Assembly: GCF_025751495.1 (NCBI RefSeq)
Contig: NZ_JAOWKZ010000005.1
Span: 62,001-126,000, forward strand
Length of the DNA stretch: 64,000 nt
Origin: Albidovulum litorale
GTDB lineage: Bacteria > Pseudomonadota > Alphaproteobacteria > Rhodobacterales > Rhodobacteraceae
Reading direction: 5' to 3'
The notes below the pieces were generated by a model. The model was not told the DNA's origin. It did not search any database and saw only the letters and a list, made by a program, of their open reading frames with translations. Below are positions 1 through 8,015 of this stretch, piece by piece (position 1 is the stretch's first letter; every line of letters begins with the position of its first letter). Made by a program: the position numbers and the translations under genes.

Positions 1-724
1 TACCCGCGCGTTCACCCAAGCCGTTGATCGTGCATTCGATCTGCCGCGCACCCGCCTCGACCGCGGCCAGCGCATTGGCCGTCGCCATGCCGAGGTCGTT
101 GTGGCAATGGGTGGCGAAGACGACCTCATCGGCGCCGGGCACCTTGTCGATCAGCATGCGGATCAGGTCGGCGCTTTCGCGCGGCGCGGTATAGCCGACC
201 GTATCGGGGATGTTGATCGTCGTGGCGCCCGCCCTGATCGCGATTTCCACCACGCGGCAGAGGTAATCGTGCTCGGTCCGCGTGGCATCCATCGGCGACC
301 ACTGGACGTTGTCGCAGAGGTTGCGGGCATGGGTCACGGTGTCGTGGATGCGTTCGGCCATCTGGTCCATGTCCAGATTGGGGATGGCGCGGTGCAGGGG
401 CGAGGTGCCGATGAAGGTGTGAATTCGGGGCCGTTTCGCGTGTTTCACCGCTTCCCAGCAGCGGTCGATATCCTTGAAGTTGGCGCGCGCGAGGCCGCAG
501 ATCACGGCCTGTTTCGCCTGTCTGGCGATCGCCGTGACGGCCTCGAAATCCCCCTCCGAGGCAATCGGGAACCCGGCCTCGATGATATCAACGCCCATCT
601 CGTCGAGCATCTCGGCAATTTCGAGTTTTTCCTCGTGTGTCATCGTCGCGCCGGGCGATTGTTCCCCGTCGCGCAGCGTCGTGTCGAAGATCACCACACG
701 GTCTTGCTTGGTCTTTTCGGTCAT
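1..724 (-). CDS. leuA: 2-isopropylmalate synthase, 5' part (runs off the window)
   Basis: First enzyme of leucine biosynthesis: condenses acetyl-CoA with 2-oxoisovalerate to give 2-isopropylmalate, in the cytoplasm. About 241 N-terminal residues are visible. The TIM-barrel signature [13 protein letters not shown] lies near residue 15, followed by [10 protein letters not shown], and the metal-binding [14 protein letters not shown] lies near residue 205, where DTVGY precedes it. The C-terminal part of the barrel and the regulatory domain lie outside the window. The ATG at 724 has a modest AGGA Shine-Dalgarno sequence. Upstream sit a leucine-rich leader peptide and nested hairpins, so expression is probably controlled by attenuation. 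The identity is firm. Confidence 0.97.
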   Translation of the reverse strand, partial: MTEKTKQDRVVIFDTTLRDGEQSPGATMTHEEKLEIAEMLDEMGVDIIEAGFPIASEGDFEAVTAIARQAKQAVICGLARANFKDIDRCWEAVKHAKRPRIHTFIGTSPLHRAIPNLDMDQMAERIHDTVTHARNLCDNVQWSPMDATRTEHDYLCRVVEIAIRAGATTINIPDTVGYTAPRESADLIRMLIDKVPGADEVVFATHCHNDLGMATANALAAVEAGARQIECTINGLGERAG

Positions 725-745
725 TGTCCTGATCTCACTTGTCTA

Positions 746-816
746 CCTTAGCTTTGCCTGGCGCAGGGTCACCTCTGAGCGGTCGCGCCGGGTGGCACGC
801 TCAGAGGCGGCTAAGG
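746..816 (-). promoter_or_regulatory. Nested hairpins of the leuA leader (putative attenuator)
   Basis: Two perfect inverted repeats are nested between the leader peptide and leuA. The inner stem pairs 798-807 with 772-781 (10 bp, CCTCTGAGCG on the minus strand) and contains the last Leu codon and the stop of the leader peptide. The outer stem pairs 810-816 with 746-752 (7 bp, CCTTAGC/GCTAAGG). A competing GGCGC/GCGCC pairing is possible between them. A ribosome stalled on the Leu codons would cover the 5' arms. There is no U-run, so a classical intrinsic terminator is not evident; control could act on translation or through Rho. Confidence 0.6.
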
Positions 817-887
817 AGGAGAAGGGCACGAAGTGACCGGGCGCGCGATGCACCTTGGGCGGTCGTGATATGAAAGCTCCGTGTCAT
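801..887 (-). CDS. leuA leader peptide (28 aa, leucine-rich)
   Basis: A 28-codon ORF upstream of leuA ends in ...RSLRALLLLSRL and a TGA stop. Six of its last ten residues are Leu, including a run of four, which is the hallmark of a leucine attenuator peptide. The stop codon lies inside the 5' arm of a perfect 10-bp hairpin. No Shine-Dalgarno sequence precedes the ATG. A TATAGT -10-like hexamer ends only 8 nt before it, so the transcript may begin at or next to the AUG and be leaderless, as reported for trpL in Sinorhizobium. The peptide itself probably has no enzymatic role. Confidence 0.75.
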   Translation of the reverse strand: MTRSFHITTAQGASRARSLRALLLLSRL

Positions 888-895
888 GGGGCGTG

Positions 896-924
896 ACTAT
901 AGCGATGGAGGGAGAAAGGAAAAG
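896..924 (-). promoter_or_regulatory. Putative promoter of leuL-leuA
   Basis: On the minus strand TATAGT (901-896) resembles a -10 box. A weak -35 such as CTTTTC lies 17 nt upstream (924-919). The predicted start of transcription falls at or within 1-2 nt of the leader-peptide ATG at 887. The -35 match is poor, so the assignment rests mainly on the -10. Confidence 0.4.
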
Positions 925-957
925 CGGAAATTTCGGGCGGTTGGATCAAGGCTGCAA

Positions 958-975
958 GGTGGTATTCAAACCACC
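958..975. terminator. Hairpin downstream of the MORN gene
   Basis: A perfect inverted repeat GGTGGT-attcaa-ACCACC lies about 70 nt beyond the stop of the MORN-repeat gene. Read on the minus strand (GGTGGTTTGAATACCACC) it closely resembles the palindromes at 5940-5961 and 52910-52935. It probably serves as a transcript 3' end, although no T-run follows. The rest of 888-1047 shows only the leuL promoter. Confidence 0.4.
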
Positions 976-1047
976 CCCGCCCGGGGCAGGCATGGGTCAG
1001 CAAACCGTCGGCCAAGTGTCGGCAAAACGTATGGCAACCGCGTGCGG

Positions 1048-2532
1048 TCAGTTCGCGGTCCCGGTCGCCTCCGGCTCCGCCGCGGCGGGCTCATCGGGCG
1101 GCGGTTCGGTCGCGTCCGCGGGCGGTGCTTCCGGGGCGGGGCCGGTCAGCGCGCCACCGGTCCAGGTGCCCGAGGCGACCTCGCCCGTTGCGTAGCGGAG
1201 GACACCTTCGCCCTCGCGCTGACCGTCGACAAACGCGCCTTCATAGACATCGCCGTTCGAATAGGTCGCAACCCCCTGTCCATGCATGCGCCCCGCCTGC
1301 CAGTCGCCGGAATAGCGGAACCCGTCCGGCATCACGATTTCACCCGTGCCATGGCGCCGGTCATTCTCGAACTGGCCGGTATAGACCGCCCCGTCGGCAT
1401 AGGTCGCGGTGCCCTGACCGCTGCGCACACCCTCAGCCCAGTCGCCAGTATAGGCCTGGCCGCTGGGATAGGTCATCGTACCCTGACCATGGTATTTGCC
1501 GTCCTTGAAGCCACCTTCATAGACCCGGCCGTCGGGCAGGCGCTTGGTGCCGCTTGCGCCGATCGCGCCATTGGCCCAGGCACCGGTAAAGCTGACGCCA
1601 TCGGGGGCGGTGATCGTGCCGATCCCCTCGAAGTGATTGTCGCGGAACGCACCCTCATAGACCGTACCGTCGGGATAGGTCGCCTTGCCGTTACCCTGCT
1701 TGCGGCCTTCGACCCAGTCGCCTTCGTAGCTGTAGCCGTTCGCGTCGCGCTGCGTCCCCTTCCCGTGGAAGAGATCGTTCGCGAAACCGCCTTCGTAACT
1801 GCTGCCATTGGCATAGTTCGCCCGGCCGCTGCCGTCGCGCTTGCCGTTCACAAACCCGCCTTCATAGGATGAGCCGTCGGGACGGGTGATCTTTCCCATG
1901 CCGTTCAGCCTGCCCCCAGCCCAGTTGCCCTCATAGACGGTGCCATCCGTTCGGATAAGCTTGCCCTGTCCGGCCATCTTGCCCGCAAGCATGTCGCCCT
2001 CATAGGTCGAGCCGTCCGGGAAGGTGATCTTGCCAGTGCCTTGGTTGACGCCCTCGACCCAGTCGCCTTCATAGGTCCAGCCGCTGGGATAGCGGAGCGT
2101 GCCCTTGCCATGCGGCCGTCCCTTCGCAAATGCGCCCTCATAGATCGAACCGTCGAAGTATTCGAGCCGGCCCTGACCTTCGATCGCGCCTTCAACCCAG
2201 TCGCCTTCAAAGCTGCCGCCATTGGCGAAGGTCATCTTGCCCTTTCCATGCGGCTGGCCTTTGACGAAAGCGCCTTCGTAGACCGAGCCATTGACATATC
2301 TCAGCCTGCCCTGGCCGAGAATCTCGCCCTCGACCCAGTCGCCAGAATATTCGTACCCGTCCGGAAGGCTGTAGGTGCCGTGACCATGTTGCTTGCCGTC
2401 CTTGAACGTGCCCTCGTAGATGCCGCCGTTCTCATATTCCTTGACGATGGTTTCCTGCGCCGTGGCCGTTCCGGCCGCGCCGATGGTCATCATCACCAGA
2501 AAAGCCGGTATTCCAGAACCGCCGCGCAGCAT
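1048..2532 (-). CDS. Secreted MORN-repeat protein (19 repeats)
   Basis: A 494-residue protein whose body is an almost uninterrupted array of MORN repeats. I count 19 cores of the type YEGxF/YEGxW between residues about 37 and 460, about 23 residues apart. F-type (VYEGAF) and W-type (YEGDW) cores largely alternate, giving a 46-residue double repeat. The N-terminus looks like a cleavable Sec signal peptide (hydrophobic stretch ending GTATAQ near residue 26). The C-terminus is a Pro/Glu/Ala-rich low-complexity tail. MORN arrays form long twisted beta sheets and often bind lipids or proteins; export suggests a periplasmic or surface scaffold, which is inference. No catalytic domain is visible. 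Confidence 0.85.
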   Translation of the reverse strand: MLRGGSGIPAFLVMMTIGAAGTATAQETIVKEYENGGIYEGTFKDGKQHGHGTYSLPDGYEYSGDWVEGEILGQGRLRYVNGSVYEGAFVKGQPHGKGKMTFANGGSFEGDWVEGAIEGQGRLEYFDGSIYEGAFAKGRPHGKGTLRYPSGWTYEGDWVEGVNQGTGKITFPDGSTYEGDMLAGKMAGQGKLIRTDGTVYEGNWAGGRLNGMGKITRPDGSSYEGGFVNGKRDGSGRANYANGSSYEGGFANDLFHGKGTQRDANGYSYEGDWVEGRKQGNGKATYPDGTVYEGAFRDNHFEGIGTITAPDGVSFTGAWANGAIGASGTKRLPDGRVYEGGFKDGKYHGQGTMTYPSGQAYTGDWAEGVRSGQGTATYADGAVYTGQFENDRRHGTGEIVMPDGFRYSGDWQAGRMHGQGVATYSNGDVYEGAFVDGQREGEGVLRYATGEVASGTWTGGALTGPAPEAPPADATEPPPDEPAAAEPEATGTAN

Positions 2533-2740
2533 GGTTGACCTCGCCCTGCAATCGCCGACCGGACCACCGCAACGCCGAAAGCTCGGCCGGTCGCGTCATC
2601 GGCACCCGTTCCGGAGCCTAATTGCCCGGCCCTGTTGTGACAACCCGGCGCAGATGACGTCGTGCCGCCTTGGGTTCCGCCGGTGGCTTTCCCTCGGCGG
2701 CAGGTCTGGTAAGACAGGAGGCAAAATACCGGGAAAACGC

Positions 2741-4399
2741 ATGTCCGAAACCTTTCGCCTGACACTGGCACAGCTCAATCCGACTGTCGGCGCCCTTGCG
2801 GCCAATGCCGCCAAGGCCCGTGCCGCCTGGGAACAGGGCCGCGCCGCCGGGGCGGACATGGTCGCGCTGACCGAGATGTTCATCACCGGCTATCAGACGC
2901 AGGATCTGGTGCTGAAACCGGCCTTTGTCGATGCGGCGATGGACGAGATTGACAGGTTGGCCGGCGCCTGTGCCGACGGGCCGCTTCTGGGCATCGGCGG
3001 GCCGTACCGCGACGCGAGCGGCCTTTACAACGCCTACTATGTGCTGAAGGACGGCAAGGTCGCGGCGCGGATTCTGAAACATCATCTTCCGAACGAAAAC
3101 GTCTTTGACGAAGAGCGGCTTTTTACATCCGCCCCGGTCAGCGGCCCCTATGCCGTGGGGCCGGTCCGTATCGGCACCCCCATCTGCGAGGATGCATGGT
3201 TCGACGATGTGACCGAGACGCTGGCCGAGACCGGGGCCGAGATCCTGCTGGTGCCCAACGGGTCGCCCTATTACCGCAACAAATATGACGTGCGGGTCAA
3301 TGTGATGGTGGCGCGTGTCATCGAAACGCAACTGCCTATCGTCTATCTCAACATGGTCGGCGGGCAGGACGATCAGGTCTTTGACGGCGGCAGTTTCGTG
3401 CTGAATCCCAGCGCGGAACTGGCCGCGCAATTTCCGGTCTTCGACGAATGCATCCGGCATGTGGATTTCGAGAAGGGCGAGGAGGGCTGGCAGGCGGTCC
3501 GGACCGAGCTTGATGCCCGCCCCGATGAATGGGAGCAGGACTACCGCGCGATGGTGCAGGGCTTGCGCGACTATCTTGGCAAAACCGGGTTCGGCAAGGT
3601 GTTGCTCGGGCTGTCCGGCGGAGTGGATTCGGCGCTTGTGGCCACCATCGCCGCCGATGCAGTGGGGTCGGAGAATGTCCGCTGTGTCATGCTGCCTTCG
3701 GAATACACCTCCACCCATTCTCTGGAGGATGCGGGCAGCGTGGCGAAGGCGCTGGGCTGCCGGCTGGATACGATCCCGATATCCGGTCCCCGCGCGGCGG
3801 TGACAGAGGCCTTGGCACCCTTGTTCGAGGGGACGGAGCCCGGCCTGACGGAGGAGAATATCCAGTCGCGGTTGCGCGGTCTGCTGCTCATGGCATTGTC
3901 GAACAAGTTTGGCGAGATGCTGCTGACAACGGGCAACAAGTCCGAGGTCGCGGTGGGCTATGCCACGATCTACGGCGACATGGCGGGGGGCTATAACCCG
4001 CTGAAAGACCTCTACAAGATGCGGGTTTTCGAGACCTGCCGCTGGCGCAACGCCAACCACCGGGTCTGGATGATGGGTCCGGCGGGTGAGGTCATTCCGG
4101 CACGTGTCATCGACAAGCCGCCTTCGGCGGAACTCCGGCCCGACCAAAAAGACGAGGACAGCCTGCCGCCCTATGCGGTTCTGGATGCGGTTTTGGAACG
4201 GCTGGTGGACCGTGACCAGTCCGTGGCTGAGGTTGTCGCGGCGGGGTTTGACCGCGACATGGTGAAGAAGGTGGAGCGGCTGATTTATCTCAGCGAATAC
4301 AAGCGTTTTCAGTCCTCACCGGGGCCCCGGCTGACGCGCAAGGCCTTTTGGCTCGACCGGCGCTATCCGATCGTGAACCGCTGGCGCGACGAGGGCTAA
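2741..4399 (+). CDS. nadE: Glutamine-dependent NAD+ synthetase
   Basis: Makes NAD+ from nicotinic acid adenine dinucleotide, using ammonia released from glutamine. The 552-residue product is the usual length for the two-domain enzyme. The N-terminal nitrilase-type glutaminase has the Glu of LTEMF, the Lys of ILKHHLPN and the catalytic Cys of PICEDAWF (C149). The C-terminal synthetase has the P-loop LGLSGGVDSAL, followed by TGNKSEVAVGY. The ORF stays open far upstream, but homology begins at MSETFRLTLAQLNP. A strong AGGAGG ends 19 nt before this ATG, unusually far, so the ribosome-binding site is unclear. Probably monocistronic. Confidence 0.96.
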   Translation: MSETFRLTLAQLNPTVGALAANAAKARAAWEQGRAAGADMVALTEMFITGYQTQDLVLKPAFVDAAMDEIDRLAGACADGPLLGIGGPYRDASGLYNAYYVLKDGKVAARILKHHLPNENVFDEERLFTSAPVSGPYAVGPVRIGTPICEDAWFDDVTETLAETGAEILLVPNGSPYYRNKYDVRVNVMVARVIETQLPIVYLNMVGGQDDQVFDGGSFVLNPSAELAAQFPVFDECIRHVDFEKGEEGWQAVRTELDARPDEWEQDYRAMVQGLRDYLGKTGFGKVLLGLSGGVDSALVATIAADAVGSENVRCVMLPSEYTSTHSLEDAGSVAKALGCRLDTIPISGPRAAVTEALAPLFEGTEPGLTEENIQSRLRGLLLMALSNKFGEMLLTTGNKSEVAVGYATIYGDMAGGYNPLKDLYKMRVFETCRWRNANHRVWMMGPAGEVIPARVIDKPPSAELRPDQKDEDSLPPYAVLDAVLERLVDRDQSVAEVVAAGFDRDMVKKVERLIYLSEYKRFQSSPGPRLTRKAFWLDRRYPIVNRWRDEG

Positions 4400-4447
4400 G
4401 AGGTCTGCTGGTACGGTCGGCTCAGCACCGCTATGCTGGGTCTCAGA

Positions 4448-4879
4448 ATGACCCGAACGGAAAACAAGACCCGCGCGACGGGGCAGTCCGTCGCCGCGTT
4501 TCTTGCTGCGGTGGAACCCGACCGCCGCAGGTCGGATGCAAAACGCCTCGATGCGATCTTTCGCCGGGTGACGGGGTTCGGGCCGGTGATGTGGGGCCCG
4601 TCGATCATTGGCTATGGCCGTTATCACTACCGCTATGCGACGGGTCGCGAGGGGGATTATCTTGCCACCGGATTTTCGCCGCGAAAGGCGGGGCTGACGA
4701 TCTATATCATGCCGGGCTATACGGATTTCAGTCCGATCCTGAAGGATCTGGGCAAGCACCGGATTGGAAAATCCTGCCTTTATATCAACAAGCTGGCGGA
4801 TATTGACGAGGAGATCTTGAGGCGGCTGATCCGGGCGGGTCTGGATGATCTGGCGTCGCATTGGCCGGTTGAGCCCTAA
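4448..4879 (+). CDS. DUF1801 domain protein (YdhG-like)
   Basis: A 143-residue soluble protein matching the small DUF1801/YdhG-like fold. It carries the family-typical MWGPSIIGYGRYHYRY and SPRKAGLTIYIMPGY segments. The biochemical function of this family is not established. I chose the ATG at 4448 (MTRTENK); an in-frame ATG at 4433 would add five residues, and neither has a good Shine-Dalgarno sequence. It follows nadE by 48 nt in the same direction and may be co-transcribed. Confidence in the family is good, in any function none. Confidence 0.8.
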   Translation: MTRTENKTRATGQSVAAFLAAVEPDRRRSDAKRLDAIFRRVTGFGPVMWGPSIIGYGRYHYRYATGREGDYLATGFSPRKAGLTIYIMPGYTDFSPILKDLGKHRIGKSCLYINKLADIDEEILRRLIRAGLDDLASHWPVEP

Positions 4880-4949
4880 GAGAAAATTCGACTACCATCA
4901 ACAGGGTCTGGACGCGCCAATTCTTGCAACGGATCTAGGGGAGACCGGA

Positions 4950-5897
4950 ATGAAATGCTTTTTGTCGAGGCTCGCACTGTTCTGCCTGCTGTGCATTCCG
5001 TGTACTGCTTTTGCTCAGGATATCCGCACCGAACAGGTGCATTTCGCGGCGGGGGCAAGCGGCACCACGATCCGCGACCAGATTGTTGGATATGAATCGG
5101 TCTCCTACATCGTCGGCGCCGAGGCGGGTCAGAAGATGACGGTGGCGCTCGCGCCTTCGAACCTTGCGACCTATTTCAACGTCTATGCGCCCGGCAGCGG
5201 TCCGGGAGGCCAGGCAATCGCAAACAGCGGAATGACCGGTGCCGGTGTTCCCGATCTCAATCGCTTCGAAGCGGCATTGCCGGCCTCAGGCAACTATACG
5301 ATTTCGGTCTACATGATGCGGGCTGCCGCCCGGCGCGGTGAGCGGTCGGACTTCACGCTCGACATCGCGATCACCGGCGCGACCGGAGAGGTGGTTCAGG
5401 GCGACTATGCGGACGGGCTTGCGGGCGGGCCGGATTTTTACGCGGTGAAAACGTCGGGCAGCGGGCTGAATCTTCGTGCGGAACCTTCGGCGGGGGCCGC
5501 GCTTGTCACGCTTCTGGCGAACGGCACGAACCTCCGCAATCTCGGCTGCCGCATGGCCGAGGGGCGCCGGTGGTGCCGGGTGGCGACGCTGGCAGACCCC
5601 GGTTACGAGGGATGGGCGGCCGGGGAGTTTCTGATCGAGGGCAGCGGAGACGCGTCGGCCTCGGCACTGCCATTGTCGAACGCCGACATGCCGAGTGCCG
5701 CAGATCAGGCTTGTTTGCAGGCGGTAACAGCCGAGACAGGCAACCCCGATGTGGTTCTGCTCTCATCCAGCTATTCCGAGGCCGGAACCGAGGTCATCGT
5801 CGGCGTCGGGCCGCAGCAGGCGCGCTGGCAATGCATCGCCTATTCCGACGGGTCGACTACGAGACCAATGTCGCTGACGGACGAGGGGGCGCTGTGA
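4950..5897 (+). CDS. Secreted SH3-like domain protein
   Basis: A 315-residue exported protein. The N-terminal hydrophobic segment ending TAFAQ (about residue 23) is a clear Sec signal peptide. The region around residues 30-145 is beta-rich and resembles a PPC-like extracellular domain. Residues about 165-235 form a bacterial SH3 (SH3b) domain: SGLNLRAEPSAGAALVTLL followed by a Cys-bearing RWCRV and GYEGWAAGEFL. The C-terminal section carries two more Cys residues. SH3b domains usually bind peptidoglycan or peptides, so a periplasmic binding role is likely. The start was chosen at the signal peptide; the ORF stays open upstream. Confidence 0.8.
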   Translation: MKCFLSRLALFCLLCIPCTAFAQDIRTEQVHFAAGASGTTIRDQIVGYESVSYIVGAEAGQKMTVALAPSNLATYFNVYAPGSGPGGQAIANSGMTGAGVPDLNRFEAALPASGNYTISVYMMRAAARRGERSDFTLDIAITGATGEVVQGDYADGLAGGPDFYAVKTSGSGLNLRAEPSAGAALVTLLANGTNLRNLGCRMAEGRRWCRVATLADPGYEGWAAGEFLIEGSGDASASALPLSNADMPSAADQACLQAVTAETGNPDVVLLSSSYSEAGTEVIVGVGPQQARWQCIAYSDGSTTRPMSLTDEGAL

Positions 5898-5939
5898 CCC
5901 GGCGGGGCATCCAGCGCCGTTCAATCGGCCAACCCTCGT

Positions 5940-5961
5940 AAGGTGGGTTTGAACCCACCTT
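5940..5961. terminator. Palindrome between convergent genes (bidirectional terminator)
   Basis: A 22-bp near-perfect palindrome with 10-bp arms AAGGTGGGTT/AACCCACCTT lies between the convergent SH3-protein and PfkB genes. It is followed on the plus side by TAATTTC. Closely related palindromes lie at 958-975, 13162-13186 and 52910-52935, so this is a repeat family used at gene ends. Confidence 0.65.
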
Positions 5962-5975
5962 AATTTCATGAGGTT

Positions 5976-6920
5976 TCAGACGGGCCCCACCGGACACTCC
6001 GCGATCAGACGACGGAAGTCTTGGCGGCGGCAAAGGTCCGTTGCCTCGGTCATGACCGCCGCCGATGCTGCGGCCATGCCCTCCTGTAGGGCGCGGGGCA
6101 GGGGGCGGTTATTGGCCAGTGCGAGCGTGAAGGCGGCGACAAAGCTGTCGCCCGCGCCGACCTTGCTTTTCACTGGTACCTCGGCGGCTTTGGCGAACCA
6201 GCGTTCGTCCTCGCTGGCCAGCACCGATCCGTCCGCCCCTCTCGCGATGATCACGATCCTGGCCGCGCCCCGTCGCACGAGGGCTTCGGCGAAATCGGCG
6301 CTGTCGCCTCTTGTCTTCAGATGCCCGCCCGCCAGCGCCTCGGCTTCGGCCTCATCCATGCGCAGTACATGGGCGGGCCGGGCGGGGGCGGCTGCGCGGG
6401 TCAGCGTCGTACCTGAGGTATCAAGGACAAGACGTGCGGCCTTGCGGTCCAACGACCGGGTCAGGCGGGCGGGAAGGTCGTCAGGCAGGCCCGGCGGCAG
6501 GCTGCCGGAAAGGACGACGAGCGCGCCTTCAGGTGCTGCATCGGCGATGGCTGACATGACGGCCTTGCCCTGCCGGGCGGTCCAGACCGGGCCGGGCAGG
6601 ACGAAGCGATATTGACCGCCAGTGGCCCGGTCTGTGACCGAAAGGCTTTCCCTTGTCTCGCCCGGGGCGGGGTAGGGATGGGTCACGATGTTCTCGGCGG
6701 CGAGTGCTGTGGAGAGACGCTCACCCGTCGCGCCGCCGAGCGCCACGAAGGCGGTTGAGGCGCCACCCAGCCGGGCAATCACCCGGCTGACATTGATGCC
6801 GCCGCCGCCGGGGTCCACCTGCGGAATATCGCAGCGCAGCTTCGGCCCCGGACGGACCGCGTCGGCCGCAGTGGCGATATCAAGCGCGGGGTTGAGGGTT
6901 ACGGTCAGGATCGGGGTCAT
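5976..6920 (-). CDS. PfkB-family sugar-phosphate kinase (1-phosphofructokinase/Pfk-2 type)
   Basis: A 314-residue ribokinase-fold kinase. The N-terminal TVTLNPALDI is typical of the hexose-phosphate branch (1-phosphofructokinase, tagatose-6-phosphate kinase, Pfk-2). DPGGGGINVSRVIARLGG binds the sugar, and the C-terminal KVGAGDSFVAAF holds the anion hole and catalytic Asp. Substrate cannot be settled from sequence; fructose 6-phosphate or fructose 1-phosphate are the likely choices. There is no neighbouring PTS or aldolase gene. It stands alone, convergent with the SH3 protein gene. Confidence 0.85.
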   Translation of the reverse strand: MTPILTVTLNPALDIATAADAVRPGPKLRCDIPQVDPGGGGINVSRVIARLGGASTAFVALGGATGERLSTALAAENIVTHPYPAPGETRESLSVTDRATGGQYRFVLPGPVWTARQGKAVMSAIADAAPEGALVVLSGSLPPGLPDDLPARLTRSLDRKAARLVLDTSGTTLTRAAAPARPAHVLRMDEAEAEALAGGHLKTRGDSADFAEALVRRGAARIVIIARGADGSVLASEDERWFAKAAEVPVKSKVGAGDSFVAAFTLALANNRPLPRALQEGMAAASAAVMTEATDLCRRQDFRRLIAECPVGPV

Positions 6921-6988
6921 GGGCCTACATCATTTCCCCGACCCTGACCGCAAATCCGCCACCCGGCAAGGGGCGGCGGCGTTCGGTT

Positions 6989-7912
6989 TCAGCCAAGCAT
7001 AAGCTGATATGAGGACGGCACATAGCGGAATCCGTCGCCATCGGCCTCGACGAAGCCGGTGGCGGGGAAGGGCATGTGATAGCCGATGAAAGGCAGCCGG
7101 TCGGCGGCGATCATGCCGAGCATCTTGCGGCGGGTCTGAGCCGCGGCGACCTTATCCATGTCGAACTTCACCTCCCAGTCGGGTTTGGCGAGTGACCAGA
7201 CATAGTGGTTGGCGGTATCGGCGATCAGCACCAGCCCCTTGCCGCCGCTTTCGATCATGTAACCCATATGGCCCGGCGTATGGCCATGCGCGGCAATCGC
7301 GGTGATGCCGGAGGCGACGCTGCCGCCATCGTCGAGGAAGGTGAACTTGTCATTGAGCGGCCTGACCTTGCCGTCGAAGCCCTCGTTCCCTGCCGCCGAC
7401 CAGTGATTGTGCTCGGTTGATCCGGTGACGTAACGGGCGTTTGGGAAGGTGTCGCCAGCCTCCGAGTTCAGCCCGCCGATATGGTCGCCATGCATATGTG
7501 TGATGACGACTGTATCGACCTGATCGGGCGTGTATCCGGCGGCTGCCAGCGCGGCGGTGATGCCTTCGGCATTGAGCCCGGTGTCAAAGAGAACCAGTTC
7601 GGACCCTGTGTTTACGACGGTCGGCGTGATGAAGAACTGGGCGATATTGGCCGGGATATGCGCTGCGTCAGAGACGGTGGCGAAATCCTCGGCGCTCACA
7701 TTCATGCCGAACATCGTCTGCGGTTCGTCCACCTTTCTGGTCCCGGCGAGGAGCGTCGTCACCTCGAAATCGCCGTGCTTGAAGCGGCTGAAAAGCGGTG
7801 TGGTCGTGCCTTTCATTTCAGCCCCGGCGCGAGCAGGTGTAGCGGCAAGGGCAACAAGCGGTGCGGCGGCCCCGGCCAGCAGAGCGTGACGACGGGTAAG
7901 ATTGGTGGTCAT
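6989..7912 (-). CDS. Tat-exported MBL-fold metallo-hydrolase
   Basis: A 307-residue metallo-beta-lactamase-fold hydrolase. The N-terminus (LTRRHALLAGAA...ATPARA) has twin arginines and an Ala-rich stretch, fitting a Tat signal and periplasmic location of a folded metalloprotein. The metal site is THMHGDHIGGL, with further ligands in HTPGHMGY and an Asp in ADTANH. The start at 7912 has AGAGAGG upstream; the ORF stays open beyond it but without homology. Substrate unknown: the lactonase/glyoxalase-like branch is possible. It is the last gene of a minus-strand cluster with a serine hydrolase and an outer-membrane barrel. Confidence 0.88.
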   Translation of the reverse strand: MTTNLTRRHALLAGAAAPLVALAATPARAGAEMKGTTTPLFSRFKHGDFEVTTLLAGTRKVDEPQTMFGMNVSAEDFATVSDAAHIPANIAQFFITPTVVNTGSELVLFDTGLNAEGITAALAAAGYTPDQVDTVVITHMHGDHIGGLNSEAGDTFPNARYVTGSTEHNHWSAAGNEGFDGKVRPLNDKFTFLDDGGSVASGITAIAAHGHTPGHMGYMIESGGKGLVLIADTANHYVWSLAKPDWEVKFDMDKVAAAQTRRKMLGMIAADRLPFIGYHMPFPATGFVEADGDGFRYVPSSYQLMLG

Positions 7913-8015
7913 GGCAGCCTCTCTCTTCGATTCAAAAAAACCTAAGTCAACGCAGGCGTCGCCGGCATCAGATTCTTGTGTTGTAACGGTCGCGCGGCTG
8001 CGTTTGACGCGCTGG

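Noticed and set aside
1200-2450. Regular DNA periodicity of about 69 nt resembling a repeat array
   Set aside because: It reflects MORN repeats in a coding sequence. Units are degenerate, without constant repeats and unique spacers, so it is not CRISPR.
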